From NCBI RefSeq assembly GCF_005049285.1, contig NZ_SOSC01000017.1:1-40642 (forward strand): a stretch of 40,642 nt of DNA. The letters are read 5' to 3'. This DNA is from Halorientalis salina. Lineage in GTDB: Archaea; Halobacteriota; Halobacteria; Halobacteriales; Haloarculaceae. Below, piece by piece: positions 30,592-39,739 of the stretch. The notes below the pieces were generated by a model. The model searched no databases, was not told where the DNA came from, and saw nothing but the letters and a program-made list of their open reading frames with translations. Position 1 is the stretch's first letter. Every line of letters starts with the position of its first letter. The translations under genes and the position numbers were made by a program.

Positions 30592-33177
30592 GTGCCATTT
30601 CCTCGCGCCAAATCGCTATGCCAACTCTACGAAGAGGTTCAACCGTACGACCGGGTGATCACCCCGGACGGGCCGCTCGCGAGTGCCCTCAACCGCCACC
30701 TCGATCGGCCACATCTTGGTCCGTTTGCCATCCCACCACGTCGCCTCGCGGTCGGTCGCCGCCAAGAGTCTGAGGACCGCCTTGCATTTCTCGGCATGAT
30801 CGCCAACGAGGACATTTCCTGGAAACGGTGCGCCTACGCTGTCGGTAACATCCTCCAGTGTTGGGAACACCAAGGGTCACACGACGCTATCTTCGAGTAC
30901 GACGCCTATGTCGACGACGCCACCGAACGCGCCGTCGATCGAATTTCTGCGCTCGAGACACCCTCGATGAAGCTCACGAACGAGACCATCAGTCCGGACC
31001 TTGATGTGGCTGTCGTCGAACCTGAAATGCTTACCCAACTCGAACGATCGTATCTGCCTGCCGAGTACGATACGGTCGATCTGTTTACTGACACGGAGTT
31101 CGCACTCCCCCCGTTCCGAATTCATGACTCGCCGACGGCGATCGTTGAGGCGGTCGTCGATTCAGTCTCCGACGCAAACGCTGACAACGTCGGGATAGTT
31201 CTCGATCAGGAAAGCGAGTACTCGCCGCTTATCGAGTCCGCGCTCGAAGCGGCCGACATCCCGTTTTTCGGCGGACCAGGCTTCACTGATCGCAGCGACC
31301 ACCGCTTGTTCCTCCATTTCCTTCGGACTGCCCACCGCGGGACTGATACCCGAGTAAGCGAGATTCGGTCGCTGTTAACGGCCCTCGATTGCGGAGTCGA
31401 TGACTGCGACGCAGACAAGCGACTGCACGAACTCGACGATGAAGAGCTCTCGTGGTTGATCGATTTCTGTCACGATGTCCAGGAGCACACGTTCTTGGAC
31501 GCACTCTCCGCGTTTGAACGCCGCTTCGACGACACGCTTGATGCCTTTCGCGCGGAACTGGAGACACTCGCCATCGCCGACGAGCCCGTCACAGAAGAGC
31601 GAGTTGACGAGTTGTCGTTCTATCTGCAAACCTATGAGGTACCCGTCGAACGAGAGAACGAAGGTGTACTACTTGCCGACGCTAAGTCGGCGTCGTACGT
31701 AGGGCGCGAGGTTGTCTTCTACCTGGGCCTCGACGACCGGTGGACACATTCGGCACCGCGACGTCCGTGGGTTGATCAAGACGCCCAGTTCACGCGGAAT
31801 CTCAAGAGCTTCCAGTTGCTGTTACAGAGCGGGAGTCAGCAACACTATCTCGTTCAAGACGCGACCGGCGGATCACCTGTCACGCCGTGTCTGTACTTCG
31901 AAGAGCTACTCGAGGCGGAGTACGATCGGTTCTCTGATTTACCTTCAACGAAGCATCAGTTCGAATCCGCAGCAAAAGCCGGTGATAGATTCGAGAACGA
32001 ATCGGTAGACGTGTCTTATGATCCGATCGAGACAATCAGCAAATCGAGTCTCAACACGTACGTGAACTCACCGAGGGATTATTACTTCAGTCGGATCGTC
32101 GATGCCCCGGAGAAAGCACATCTCACTGAGGGGACCCTGCTCCATGACTTCGCAGAATTCTATGTTAACCACCCGGATGCCGTCGACGAGGAGACACTCA
32201 CAAAGATCGTTGACCTCTTACTCGATGAAGTCCGCCCGCTGATCCGCTCCGTCGATGAACGGACCCGTCGCACAGAATACCGAGCGAGTCTCGAAACGAT
32301 CGTCTCGTATCTCGATGCAAACCAGCCGACTGACGGGGCGTTTCTCACGCCATCCAGCGGCGGTGACAACGCCATCGCTGCCCACTTTGGCCGGGACGTC
32401 GATGCTCCCGTGACTGAACGCCAGTTTACTGACAAGGAACTGGGAATCAACGGAATGATCGACCTCGTGGAGTCGCCGACGGCGCTCCTTGATTACAAGA
32501 GTGGCAGCGAGAAGAGTGCCGCCTCGATCGTCAAACACGGCGCGATCAACGAGCCGACAGACGAACCGGACTTTCAGGCGTTGCTCTATCTCACCTATTG
32601 GCGATCACAGACACCGAGTGAGCAGCTCTCGTTCACGTTCTTCTACGTCACTGAACTTGTCGACGACGTGATCGCTGGCGATGTTGCCCTCGACGACGCA
32701 CTGACCACAGTGACATACTCCCCGGAATCACTTACAAAGCACGTTCAACGTGAGGAATTCTTCGAGTATCTCCGCGAGGAGGGCGCGCAAAAGTGCCAGA
32801 AGATTCTCTCCAAGATCGACTACCAGACGTACGCCGCCCTCTTCGATGCTGCACCCTTCGTTGAGACGACAGACAGCGACGAGCTCATCGAGTCGGAGTT
32901 CGGCCAGACGATGATCGAGCGGCTCGAAGCCGAAATTGGCCCGTACAACTACGTGACAACGGGAAGCAAGCAGGTCATGCGGAAGATCGCTGACAGACAG
33001 AAGGGTGCGTTTTTCGAAAGTGACCTTGATGCGTTCGAATCGTTTGTCGACGAGCGACTGACGGAGCTCAACCGGCGCCGTGCCGGCGACGAACCGTTCC
33101 CGATCGAAGGGCTTGCTGGCGAGCCGAATTACCGGCGGGTGGACAACCGGGACCTACTCTTGGAGGGCGAGCGATGA
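30592..33177 (+). CDS. AddB-like PD-(D/E)XK nuclease subunit
   Basis: 861 residues from GTG 30592, about 28 nt after the TATA-like TTTAACC (30562-30568). The N-terminal part has the fold pattern of an inactivated UvrD-like helicase: ITPDGPLASALN stands where a P-loop would be and lacks GKT. The C-terminal nuclease is clear: ISKSSLNTYVNSPRDYYFSR, GTLLHDFAEF, GINGMIDLVE and LLDYKSG (Asp-Tyr-Lys near 634). The iron-sulphur cysteine usual in AddB (CP-x-x-Y/F) is replaced by SP. It ends in a 4-nt ATGA overlap with the helicase gene, so the two form a complex like AddAB/RecBCD that resects double-strand breaks. Confidence 0.83.
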   Translation: MPFPRAKSLCQLYEEVQPYDRVITPDGPLASALNRHLDRPHLGPFAIPPRRLAVGRRQESEDRLAFLGMIANEDISWKRCAYAVGNILQCWEHQGSHDAIFEYDAYVDDATERAVDRISALETPSMKLTNETISPDLDVAVVEPEMLTQLERSYLPAEYDTVDLFTDTEFALPPFRIHDSPTAIVEAVVDSVSDANADNVGIVLDQESEYSPLIESALEAADIPFFGGPGFTDRSDHRLFLHFLRTAHRGTDTRVSEIRSLLTALDCGVDDCDADKRLHELDDEELSWLIDFCHDVQEHTFLDALSAFERRFDDTLDAFRAELETLAIADEPVTEERVDELSFYLQTYEVPVERENEGVLLADAKSASYVGREVVFYLGLDDRWTHSAPRRPWVDQDAQFTRNLKSFQLLLQSGSQQHYLVQDATGGSPVTPCLYFEELLEAEYDRFSDLPSTKHQFESAAKAGDRFENESVDVSYDPIETISKSSLNTYVNSPRDYYFSRIVDAPEKAHLTEGTLLHDFAEFYVNHPDAVDEETLTKIVDLLLDEVRPLIRSVDERTRRTEYRASLETIVSYLDANQPTDGAFLTPSSGGDNAIAAHFGRDVDAPVTERQFTDKELGINGMIDLVESPTALLDYKSGSEKSAASIVKHGAINEPTDEPDFQALLYLTYWRSQTPSEQLSFTFFYVTELVDDVIAGDVALDDALTTVTYSPESLTKHVQREEFFEYLREEGAQKCQKILSKIDYQTYAALFDAAPFVETTDSDELIESEFGQTMIERLEAEIGPYNYVTTGSKQVMRKIADRQKGAFFESDLDAFESFVDERLTELNRRRAGDEPFPIEGLAGEPNYRRVDNRDLLLEGER

Positions 33178-36023
33178 GCGGTGTCGAACCGAACCCGGGG
33201 CAACGCGAACTCATCGAGGCCATCGACGGACTGTACCTCGTTGACGCGGGTGCCGGCACGGGAAAGACGTTCACCGTCACTCGCCGGTACGCGAACATCG
33301 TTGAACAGGAGGGGGTGGACCCGTCCGACATCCTGTTGGTGACCTTCACGAACAACGCGGCCGAGGAGATGCGTGAACGGATCGTGCGCCACAGCAAGTA
33401 CGGAATGCGCGAGCTGTCGAACGCGCCGATCCAGACGTTCCACTCGCTGGCACACGATATCCTCGACGAGCACGGGCACGACGCGCCGACGTATCTCGGA
33501 CTCGAGGAGACGATCACTGGATCGACGCGCATCATCGAAGACGACATCATCGAACAGGCGCTGTTTCGCGAGTTCATCGGCCAGTTCATCGACAATCGTC
33601 CGGAGGATGACGAGTTCTTCACAGCGCTTTCGGAGACGACGGAGCTGCTCGATTTGATCAAGGAACTATCCGCGAAGGGCGTGTTCCCTGTCGAGGACGG
33701 CTGGTACCGGGACGGCGAGTCACACCTTGACGGCGACTTCGAGGCGTTCGAGACGCTGTTTGCCGACCGAAACCAACCTCGGAACGGCGGGAGCAAGCAA
33801 TCGAAGCTCAAAGAGAAGCTCAACAGGTATGGCAAGGACAAGACGTACCTCCCGGAGGCGCCCGCAAAATGGGAGATCCGGGGCGATGGCAAGCAGGTCC
33901 CGCTGGACGTTGCCGAATGTGTCTTTGAGGACGACCGAACAGCACTCAAGCAGTTCGTCCACGACGTCTATCACTCCTACCTCGAGTTCGCGCTCCGGCG
34001 GAACTACCTGAACTTCGGATTCCTTCAGCTGTTTGCGTTCGTGCTCCTGTGTGAAGACCACGACCTCCGGGAGCATCTGGGGTACGAGTACGTGATGGTC
34101 GACGAGTTCCAGGACTCCAGTGAGATCCAGTTCAAGCTCATGCTCCTTCTGGCCGGCACGAACAACATCTGCGTCGTCGGCGACTGGAAACAGAGTATCT
34201 ACAGTTTCCAGTACGCCGACGTCGACAACATCCGTGAGTTCGACGACCGACTCCAACGATTCGCTGAGGAGCTGAACCGAGACGCTGATCGAGTCACCTT
34301 CCCGACGACCCCGGTTGACGGCAAGCAACTGACGCGGAACTACCGGTCGACGCAGTCAATCTTGGACTTCTCTACGCACGCGCTGACATCCCCTGCGACG
34401 AAAAGCGAGTCACTTGATGTGGAGACTATCTCCGAGAAACTCACCCCTCTAAACGCCGATACGGACCGAAACGACAGTCACATCGAGGCGCTCACGAGCG
34501 AGGACGAACACGAGGCGATCCTCGCGAAGATCGACGCGATCGTCGACAACGACGCCTACGCCGTCGAAGGTGATGACGGCACGTATCGCGCTCCGGAATA
34601 CGGCGACATCGCTGTCTTGACGCGTACCCGTGATTTCGGTCGAGATCTGCTCGATACGGCAAGCAATTTCGGTCTGCCGATGGCCTACGAGGGCGGGATC
34701 GAGGTCTACCGGACCGACGCCGCGAAGCTGCTGTTAGCGTGGCTACGAATTCTGGAACGCGACGCCGACCGGGGCTGGACGCTCGTCCTCGAGGAGGCCG
34801 GCTACACAATCGACGAGGCTGACGCGATCATAGACCGGGAGGCGTATCCCGAGTCGATGGTTGCCTTCCGAGAGAATCTCCGTGAGATGGAGACGTTTGG
34901 CGGCGTCGCTCGGCGTGTGTTCGACCGGTACGGTCGAAGCGGTCCGACCGCGGATGTCGTTCTCGACACTATCCAGTCGGTTCACGGGAAGACGACATTC
35001 ACCCGGGGAGAGTTGATTCGGTTCATCGAGGAGGCGATCGCGGACGGCAGTACACACGACGTCGACGTCGGGGCTGGGACGAACGCGGTGACTGTCCAAA
35101 CGATCCACGCGACGAAAGGGCTCGAATACCCGATCGTCATCCTCGCAAATATGAACGCTAACAAATTCCCGTCCTCCGGTGGCAGCGGAAGCGATATCGC
35201 CTACACCGACCCGATTGGCCTCCGTCAGCGGAAGGTGTACTCAGAGGACGCACACAACGTCCCACACGTCTACGACAACTGGAAGACAGACGTTCTCAAT
35301 CGCTGCCTCCCACAGAACTACGACGAGGAGCGTCGGCTCCTCTATGTGGCTGTCACGCGCGCTGAGAGCCACCTCGTCCTGACTGGCGGTACTGACCCGA
35401 ATTCGTTCCTCGATGCACTCCCCGTTGATGTCGAAGATGTCGACCCCGACCTATCTGCGTTCGACCCAGAACCCCGCGATCATTCGACGTACACGGTCGA
35501 TATTCCGGAGCCTGATGGACCGGCAAGCTACTCACCACACACCTTCATCGATGACGCAGTCTTCGAAGGGAATACCGGCGGCCGGGGAATGGAGTTCGGG
35601 TCAGACGTCCACGAGTTTGCGGAACGGTATGTTCTCGGTGAAGCAGTCGAAACCGGCGATAACCCTGACAAGGAGCACGTGATGGCGTTATTCGACTCAC
35701 TCGATGGTGAGACGAGAGCCGAGATCGATGCGTTCCTTCCACTTACCGTCGACGGCGAGAAGGTAACGATCGGCGGCATCATCGACTTGCTCCACGTGAC
35801 ATCTGACCGTATTGAGATCATTGACTACAAAACCGATCTCACAACGCACGCAGAAGATGAATACCGGAAACAGCTCAGTATCTACTACCATGTCGTCGCT
35901 GACAAATATCCCGATCGGCCGGTCACTGCGTCTATTTTCTACACCGATGATGGCACTCGTCACAATATTACCCCTCTCGATAAGGCGGCTCTTCGAGAGC
36001 TAGTGCTAACACATAGTGTTTAA
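33174..36023 (+). CDS. AddA-like UvrD-family helicase-nuclease
   Basis: 949 residues with all superfamily-1 helicase motifs: Walker A GAGTGKT (26-32), Walker B MVDEFQD (D310, E311), motif III VVGDWKQSIYSFQYAD, motif IV LTRNYRS, motif V QTIHATKGLEYP, and motif VI LLYVAVTRAE. The C-terminus carries a RecB-type nuclease: GMEFGSDVHEFAERY, IGGIIDLL and EIIDYKTDL (Asp-Tyr-Lys near 884). It is translationally coupled to the AddB-like subunit. Known function of such pairs: ATP-driven unwinding and degradation of dsDNA ends, used in repair and defence against linear foreign DNA. All catalytic residues are present. Confidence 0.92.
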   Translation: MSGVEPNPGQRELIEAIDGLYLVDAGAGTGKTFTVTRRYANIVEQEGVDPSDILLVTFTNNAAEEMRERIVRHSKYGMRELSNAPIQTFHSLAHDILDEHGHDAPTYLGLEETITGSTRIIEDDIIEQALFREFIGQFIDNRPEDDEFFTALSETTELLDLIKELSAKGVFPVEDGWYRDGESHLDGDFEAFETLFADRNQPRNGGSKQSKLKEKLNRYGKDKTYLPEAPAKWEIRGDGKQVPLDVAECVFEDDRTALKQFVHDVYHSYLEFALRRNYLNFGFLQLFAFVLLCEDHDLREHLGYEYVMVDEFQDSSEIQFKLMLLLAGTNNICVVGDWKQSIYSFQYADVDNIREFDDRLQRFAEELNRDADRVTFPTTPVDGKQLTRNYRSTQSILDFSTHALTSPATKSESLDVETISEKLTPLNADTDRNDSHIEALTSEDEHEAILAKIDAIVDNDAYAVEGDDGTYRAPEYGDIAVLTRTRDFGRDLLDTASNFGLPMAYEGGIEVYRTDAAKLLLAWLRILERDADRGWTLVLEEAGYTIDEADAIIDREAYPESMVAFRENLREMETFGGVARRVFDRYGRSGPTADVVLDTIQSVHGKTTFTRGELIRFIEEAIADGSTHDVDVGAGTNAVTVQTIHATKGLEYPIVILANMNANKFPSSGGSGSDIAYTDPIGLRQRKVYSEDAHNVPHVYDNWKTDVLNRCLPQNYDEERRLLYVAVTRAESHLVLTGGTDPNSFLDALPVDVEDVDPDLSAFDPEPRDHSTYTVDIPEPDGPASYSPHTFIDDAVFEGNTGGRGMEFGSDVHEFAERYVLGEAVETGDNPDKEHVMALFDSLDGETRAEIDAFLPLTVDGEKVTIGGIIDLLHVTSDRIEIIDYKTDLTTHAEDEYRKQLSIYYHVVADKYPDRPVTASIFYTDDGTRHNITPLDKAALRELVLTHSV

Positions 36024-36060
36024 ATTACTTATCTCGTGGATACTGAGCACTAGAAACTCA

Positions 36061-36495
36061 ATGGTCGAAATTCCCAGCTCCCTTCGCTCTCTGTTCAGTG
36101 CTCCAATTAAAGTGCAGGATGGGACGTACATAGTGGAGGTACCTTCGAATGAAATCGACTATGAAGCGTTATCAGCTGACGAAACGTATCGCGTAGCGAT
36201 TCTGGAATCTTCTGTCTCGACGGAGTCGTCAGTACAACAGGAGTCACAGAGACCCCCTTCTCGTGAGACTGCGAGCCATTCTTCCTCCGGACCTCCCGTG
36301 GAGGAAGGCGAAGTACGTGATGTGACTATCGAGACAGTCGGCGATCAGGGCGATGGTATCGCAAAAGTCGAACGTGGCTACGTCGTGATCGTTCCCGGCG
36401 CTCAACCCGGCGACGAGCCAACCGTCGAAGTTGAACAAGTTCAGAAGAATGTCGCGTTTGCGAGCATCGTCGATAACGATCCGCGGGCGGTCTAA
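36061..36495 (+). CDS. TRAM-domain protein
   Basis: 144 residues. The C-terminal 60 residues are a TRAM RNA-binding domain (EVRDVTIETVGDQGDGIAKV, then GYVVIVPGAQPGD and VQKNVAFASIV). The N-terminal 85 residues consist of a short beta region and a Ser/Pro/Gln-rich linker. Single TRAM proteins are abundant in haloarchaea and are thought to act as RNA chaperones. ATG 36061 is chosen over the longer frame from 36016; an A+T-rich TTTAAATTA near 36020 may hold the promoter. It follows AddA by 37 nt but probably has its own promoter. Confidence 0.82.
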   Translation: MVEIPSSLRSLFSAPIKVQDGTYIVEVPSNEIDYEALSADETYRVAILESSVSTESSVQQESQRPPSRETASHSSSGPPVEEGEVRDVTIETVGDQGDGIAKVERGYVVIVPGAQPGDEPTVEVEQVQKNVAFASIVDNDPRAV

Positions 36496-36613
36496 CTGTT
36501 CTCTCTGAGCCAGCTTCCTTCTCGGTAAACCATCGGTGTGAGAAGGCTCCGTTCAAGTTTGTCTGATTGAGATGATTCTAAAAGTCACGTCACGCCCTTT
36601 CCGTTCGTTCTTG

Positions 36614-36919
36614 ATGGCACAACCTTCCAAAGCCGAAATTCAATCTATGACAAAGGAACCTATTGAGGTACTCGACGACCTGGCCGACCAGGTCGTCGAT
36701 GAGTTCGAGGCGTATAGACAGCCGGACGAGTTCAAGGATGTCTCGCTCGTGATTGAGAACAGCGATGAGGAGCATCCGACGCTGATCGTCCACGTCGATA
36801 GGGAGGATGCGGAGTCCCTTGCCGACCGTATCGATGAGTTCCTCCGCGAGCACGGTGCTCGGACTGAACGGGAACAACATTCAGAGACGGACGTCCGTGT
36901 GTTAGCGACGGTCGACTGA
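36614..36919 (+). CDS. Hypothetical protein, 101 residues
   Basis: Start ATG 36614 (MAQPSKAEIQSMTKEPIEVL). The protein is acidic, with an alpha/beta pattern: a helix DDLADQVVDEFEAYRQ, a strand FKDVSLVIENS, a strand TLIVHVDRED, and a helix ESLADRIDEFLREHG. It looks like a small ferredoxin-like fold. No family recognised. A T8 tract follows 14 nt after the stop. Confidence 0.6.
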   Translation: MAQPSKAEIQSMTKEPIEVLDDLADQVVDEFEAYRQPDEFKDVSLVIENSDEEHPTLIVHVDREDAESLADRIDEFLREHGARTEREQHSETDVRVLATVD

Positions 36920-36933
36920 CACCGCCCCTCCAA

Positions 36934-36941
36934 TTTTTTTT
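36934..36941 (+). terminator. T8 tract
   Basis: Eight consecutive T on the plus strand shortly after the 101-residue gene, preceded by ACCGCCCCTCCAA with no strong hairpin. T-tracts alone suffice for transcription termination in many archaea. Confidence 0.6.
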
Positions 36942-37005
36942 GACTGACTGCAAGCACCGCTGAAGGGCCTTATCTTCACTTCTGGTCAAGGGAGTCCCGA
37001 CCGAT

Positions 37006-37701
37006 TCAGCTCAGGTGGTCAATCTGTGCAGACAGATACTCTTGGAGAGCGGTGACCGTTTCTTCTGAGACAGCTGAGGCCCCGAAGTCACTCCGAAATC
37101 CGTGCTTGAGTTCGTCGCTCTCCAAGATATCCAGTCCACGCTCAAGTTGCTCCCGTAGGGCATTGTCGTCCCCTCGCCGCAGATGGGGCGTGACAGCGTT
37201 GAGGTCGATCTCTTCAGCCACTGCCAGGACGTCTCGGAGGTCCGTTTCTCGGCCACTGTGGAGCTTTGCCGCCACGAGGACGGCCCCATCGATGACTCTG
37301 GCCGTCGTCGTCACTGTGCCTCCGCTCACCTCCTGTTGGTGGCTGTGGTCGTACAGGTAGTCGAACGACCACTGTGCCTCCGTCTGGCGACACCCGAGTC
37401 CGTTCACCAGGAGATCGAAGCCGATCGGCTGCTGCGGCGTGAGCCGCTTCTCGTACTCGATTACTTCGGTGTCGTAGAACCATTCTTTGGCGTGGCTGTC
37501 CGTTTTCTCGAATCCCCGCTGTTCGAGGAACTCGACGAAGTCAGCTTTGGAATCCGGCGCGACGACGATATCGAGGTCCGTGGAGAAGCGAGCATTGAAG
37601 GCTGAGACAGCGTAGCCGCCAACAAGAACGTACTCGTGGCCCTCTTTGGTGAGCTCTTCGAGCAGTTCGATGAGCGCGTCACTTCGGTTGTTGAAGCTCA
37701 T
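37006..37701 (-). CDS. Nucleotidyltransferase toxin-like protein, second pair
   Basis: 231 residues. Core motifs: GGYAVSAF (28-35), D42 and D44 in TDLDIVV, and a third Asp at 96 (GFDLL). The C-terminal part is helical. This is an AbiEii-like minimal nucleotidyltransferase, shorter than the one at 9730-10533 and without its winged-helix tail. Its ATG overlaps the end of the upstream winged-helix gene by 4 nt. In such pairs the nucleotidyltransferase is the toxin. The two pairs in the window are not close in sequence beyond the catalytic motifs. Confidence 0.78.
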   Translation of the reverse strand: MSFNNRSDALIELLEELTKEGHEYVLVGGYAVSAFNARFSTDLDIVVAPDSKADFVEFLEQRGFEKTDSHAKEWFYDTEVIEYEKRLTPQQPIGFDLLVNGLGCRQTEAQWSFDYLYDHSHQQEVSGGTVTTTARVIDGAVLVAAKLHSGRETDLRDVLAVAEEIDLNAVTPHLRRGDDNALREQLERGLDILESDELKHGFRSDFGASAVSEETVTALQEYLSAQIDHLS

Positions 37702-38372
37702 GGCTGCGCCCGTTCGGTCTCTCGATACGTGACGCCGAGGTCGAGGTCCTCGTACATCCGATCGAGCATCGCCAGCGCCGACTGGAACTGGGCGTAGTTC
37801 TCGCGCATGTACTCGATCGTCTCTGCTCTCGGTATCACCGGGTACCCCTCGACGTATTCGATGTCGAGTGACGGGCGTGGCTCGAGGACCATCTGTAGCG
37901 GTCCGTTAAGCTCGTCTCGGGGCTGTCGTTCGAATGCGGTCGGGAGGTCGAACGATTCGAAAAACGTCTCCCAGGCGTCGACGTCCTGCTCACGAACAGC
38001 GAGGAATAGTGGATAGTCGTTGGGCTCGCGACCGACCTGGTAGCCGCCCTGAGTCCACACGTAGACGGCGTCGATTCGCGTGAATGCGAACGGCCAGTCA
38101 CTGAACTGTGGGATGACGTACGTTTCCTCGATGGAGGGTGGACTGACGCCGGCGCTGGCAGCGACGAGATCGAGCGCTGCGTCGCGTACGCGCTCGTCGA
38201 CTACAGTGAGGCCGTCGTCATAGGAAACGTAGCCTGCGTCTTCCAGCCGATTGACGGCCTGTCTCACCGTCTCGTACGGTGTGTGGAGGTGTTGGGCGAC
38301 ACGGCGGATGGAGTCATCACTCTCGATGGTGAGGATGACCTGCGCCGCGGTGTCGTCGAGTACCTCATACAT
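37698..38372 (-). CDS. Winged-helix regulator, antitoxin partner of the second pair
   Basis: 224 residues from ATG 38372. The N-terminal winged helix is visible (SIRRVAQHLHTPYETVRQAV, then NRLEDAGYVSYDDG). The rest is acidic and alpha/beta (DWPFAFTRIDAVYVWTQGGY). A minus-strand TATA box CTTTTAA (38401-38407) lies 29-35 nt upstream of this ATG, which rules out the longer frame from 38453. An inverted repeat between TATA and start is a likely operator. The 4-nt overlap with the nucleotidyltransferase implies coupled translation. The architecture parallels the pair at 9730-11456. Confidence 0.72.
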   Translation of the reverse strand: MYEVLDDTAAQVILTIESDDSIRRVAQHLHTPYETVRQAVNRLEDAGYVSYDDGLTVVDERVRDAALDLVAASAGVSPPSIEETYVIPQFSDWPFAFTRIDAVYVWTQGGYQVGREPNDYPLFLAVREQDVDAWETFFESFDLPTAFERQPRDELNGPLQMVLEPRPSLDIEYVEGYPVIPRAETIEYMRENYAQFQSALAMLDRMYEDLDLGVTYRETERAQP

Positions 38373-38378
38373 CTGGTG

Positions 38379-38407
38379 GTTACCAATAATCTGGTAACAG
38401 TTAAAAG
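38379..38407 (-). promoter_or_regulatory. Operator-like inverted repeat and TATA box of the second pair
   Basis: GTTACC (38379-38384) and GGTAAC (38393-38398) are perfect arms with an 8-nt centre. The minus-strand TATA box CTTTTAA (38401-38407) is immediately adjacent. Located between TATA and ATG 38372, it suits autorepression by the winged-helix protein. Confidence 0.65.
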
Positions 38408-38481
38408 TCTTACTAGAGGGCGGGGTAGAATGGCTCTGTCTGAGTTCTATCACTCAGGACTCTCCCATTGAATGACTGAAG

Positions 38482-38841
38482 AATGTAGATCTCATAGCCA
38501 ATCTGCATAATGTGGATAATGTAGATAATGCAAATTGGGCTTCTTCAATTGGTTAGTGTGGGTGGCAAAGATCGCGATGAATACGTATGAAATGCTGATA
38601 ATCTAAATTATGTAGATTGCGTAGGGTCGACGGTGATTATGCCAATTGAGATTGTGCCAACAATCTACGTAATGTACAAAATGTAGATTGTGTAGATGGC
38701 GTACGCAATCTGTCTGACACAGAATTAAGATGGACGAGCTTCATTAACCGCGTATGACCAGTGTAAAACGTACATTATCGACAAAACTCGCGCAACCTTC
38801 AACATCTGCCCAATGCACATCACCTACAAAATGTACAAAAT
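38482..38841. repeat. Iteron cluster upstream of parA
   Basis: Repeats of AATGTAGAT and relatives in both orientations: AATGTAGAT at 38482 and 38518, ATTATGTAGATTGCGTAG at 38607-38624, CAATCTAC/GTAGATTG inverted arms at 38661-38668 and 38683-38690, TGTAGAT after them, ACGTACATTAT at 38768, and CTACAAAATGTACAAAAT at 38824-38841. A+T-rich and gene-free. Probably a centromere (parS-like) and/or an operator or replication iterons. Confidence 0.7.
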
Positions 38842-38866
38842 CCGCTTCTTACGGGGGTGCTGAGCT

Positions 38867-39739
38867 ATGAGTGCTGACGAGTTTGAAGGGCTCCCCGGAG
38901 CAGCTGTCTCGTTGCTCAAGGGAGGGGTAGGGAAATCCACGATCGCGCTCAACATCGCCGATCGACTCGCTGCTCGTGGCCATGAGACGGTACTATTGGA
39001 TCTGGATAAGGACGGGCACATGACGACCCAGTTGGGATACGACGATGCGTACGACCGAGATGCGAACCTCGGTGACGCCCTTATCGATGGTGAGGACCCC
39101 GAAGACCTGCTTATCGAGACGGACTTCGGCGTTCACCTACTCCCGTCGAGTAACGAGCTCGAGAACGTCGAGACGAGGCTGAAGGACGAACGGTTCGCAG
39201 ACGTGAAGCTTCGACGGAACGTTGTCGATCCGCTCATTCAAAACGGATACGACTACGTGATAATTGATGCCGCAGGCGGCCGTGGGAAACTCTCCGACAA
39301 CGCCCTCATCGCCGTCCAGCGCGTCATAATCCCGCTAATCCCGCGTGCTGGCTCGATCAACGGCCTCAATAAGATGATTGAACGCCAGATCTCCCCAATC
39401 CGGCAGAATATCGGGTTGGATATCCTCGCAGTCACTCCGAATATGATTCGCGAAACAATGGGACAACGCAACGAGCATCGGACTCTCGTTGAAAATCTCA
39501 ACCGGGAGTTCGGTTCATTCGTCCCCGAGTACGCTCGTGTGGATCCGGAGATGTTCGATGCCCTTGATGATTCGGGACGCACCATCGATAGTATTCCGAA
39601 GCCAGGGATTCGCGAACGGACCGCGATTTCTCGCGCGTTCAAGCAAGGAATGCCGGTCTCGGAGTTCGACGAAGATTGCGACCAGATCCCGAATTTCGAC
39701 CACTTAGCGGACCTCGTGGAGGAACACAGCCATGCCTAA
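38867..39739 (+). CDS. parA: ParA-family partition ATPase
   Basis: 290 residues with a deviant Walker A KGGVGKST near residues 18-25, Walker A-prime VLLDLDKDGH, and Walker B YVIIDAAGG. It is a type Ia/Ib-like ParA without an N-terminal helix-turn-helix. It would form ATP-dependent patterns on the nucleoid and move the plasmid centromere. ATG 38867 follows a Shine-Dalgarno-like GGGGGTG. It overlaps the partner gene by 8 nt. The iterons upstream, with one copy after the partner gene, are the likely centromere. Confidence 0.92.
   Translation: MSADEFEGLPGAAVSLLKGGVGKSTIALNIADRLAARGHETVLLDLDKDGHMTTQLGYDDAYDRDANLGDALIDGEDPEDLLIETDFGVHLLPSSNELENVETRLKDERFADVKLRRNVVDPLIQNGYDYVIIDAAGGRGKLSDNALIAVQRVIIPLIPRAGSINGLNKMIERQISPIRQNIGLDILAVTPNMIRETMGQRNEHRTLVENLNREFGSFVPEYARVDPEMFDALDDSGRTIDSIPKPGIRERTAISRAFKQGMPVSEFDEDCDQIPNFDHLADLVEEHSHA

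Noticed and set aside
33068-33949. Minus-strand frame of 293 codons
   Set aside because: Antisense to the AddA-like helicase, Ser-rich and without motifs.
38482-38841. Possible CRISPR array
   Set aside because: The repeats are short, degenerate, in both orientations and irregularly spaced, with no cas genes. They fit partition or replication iterons.
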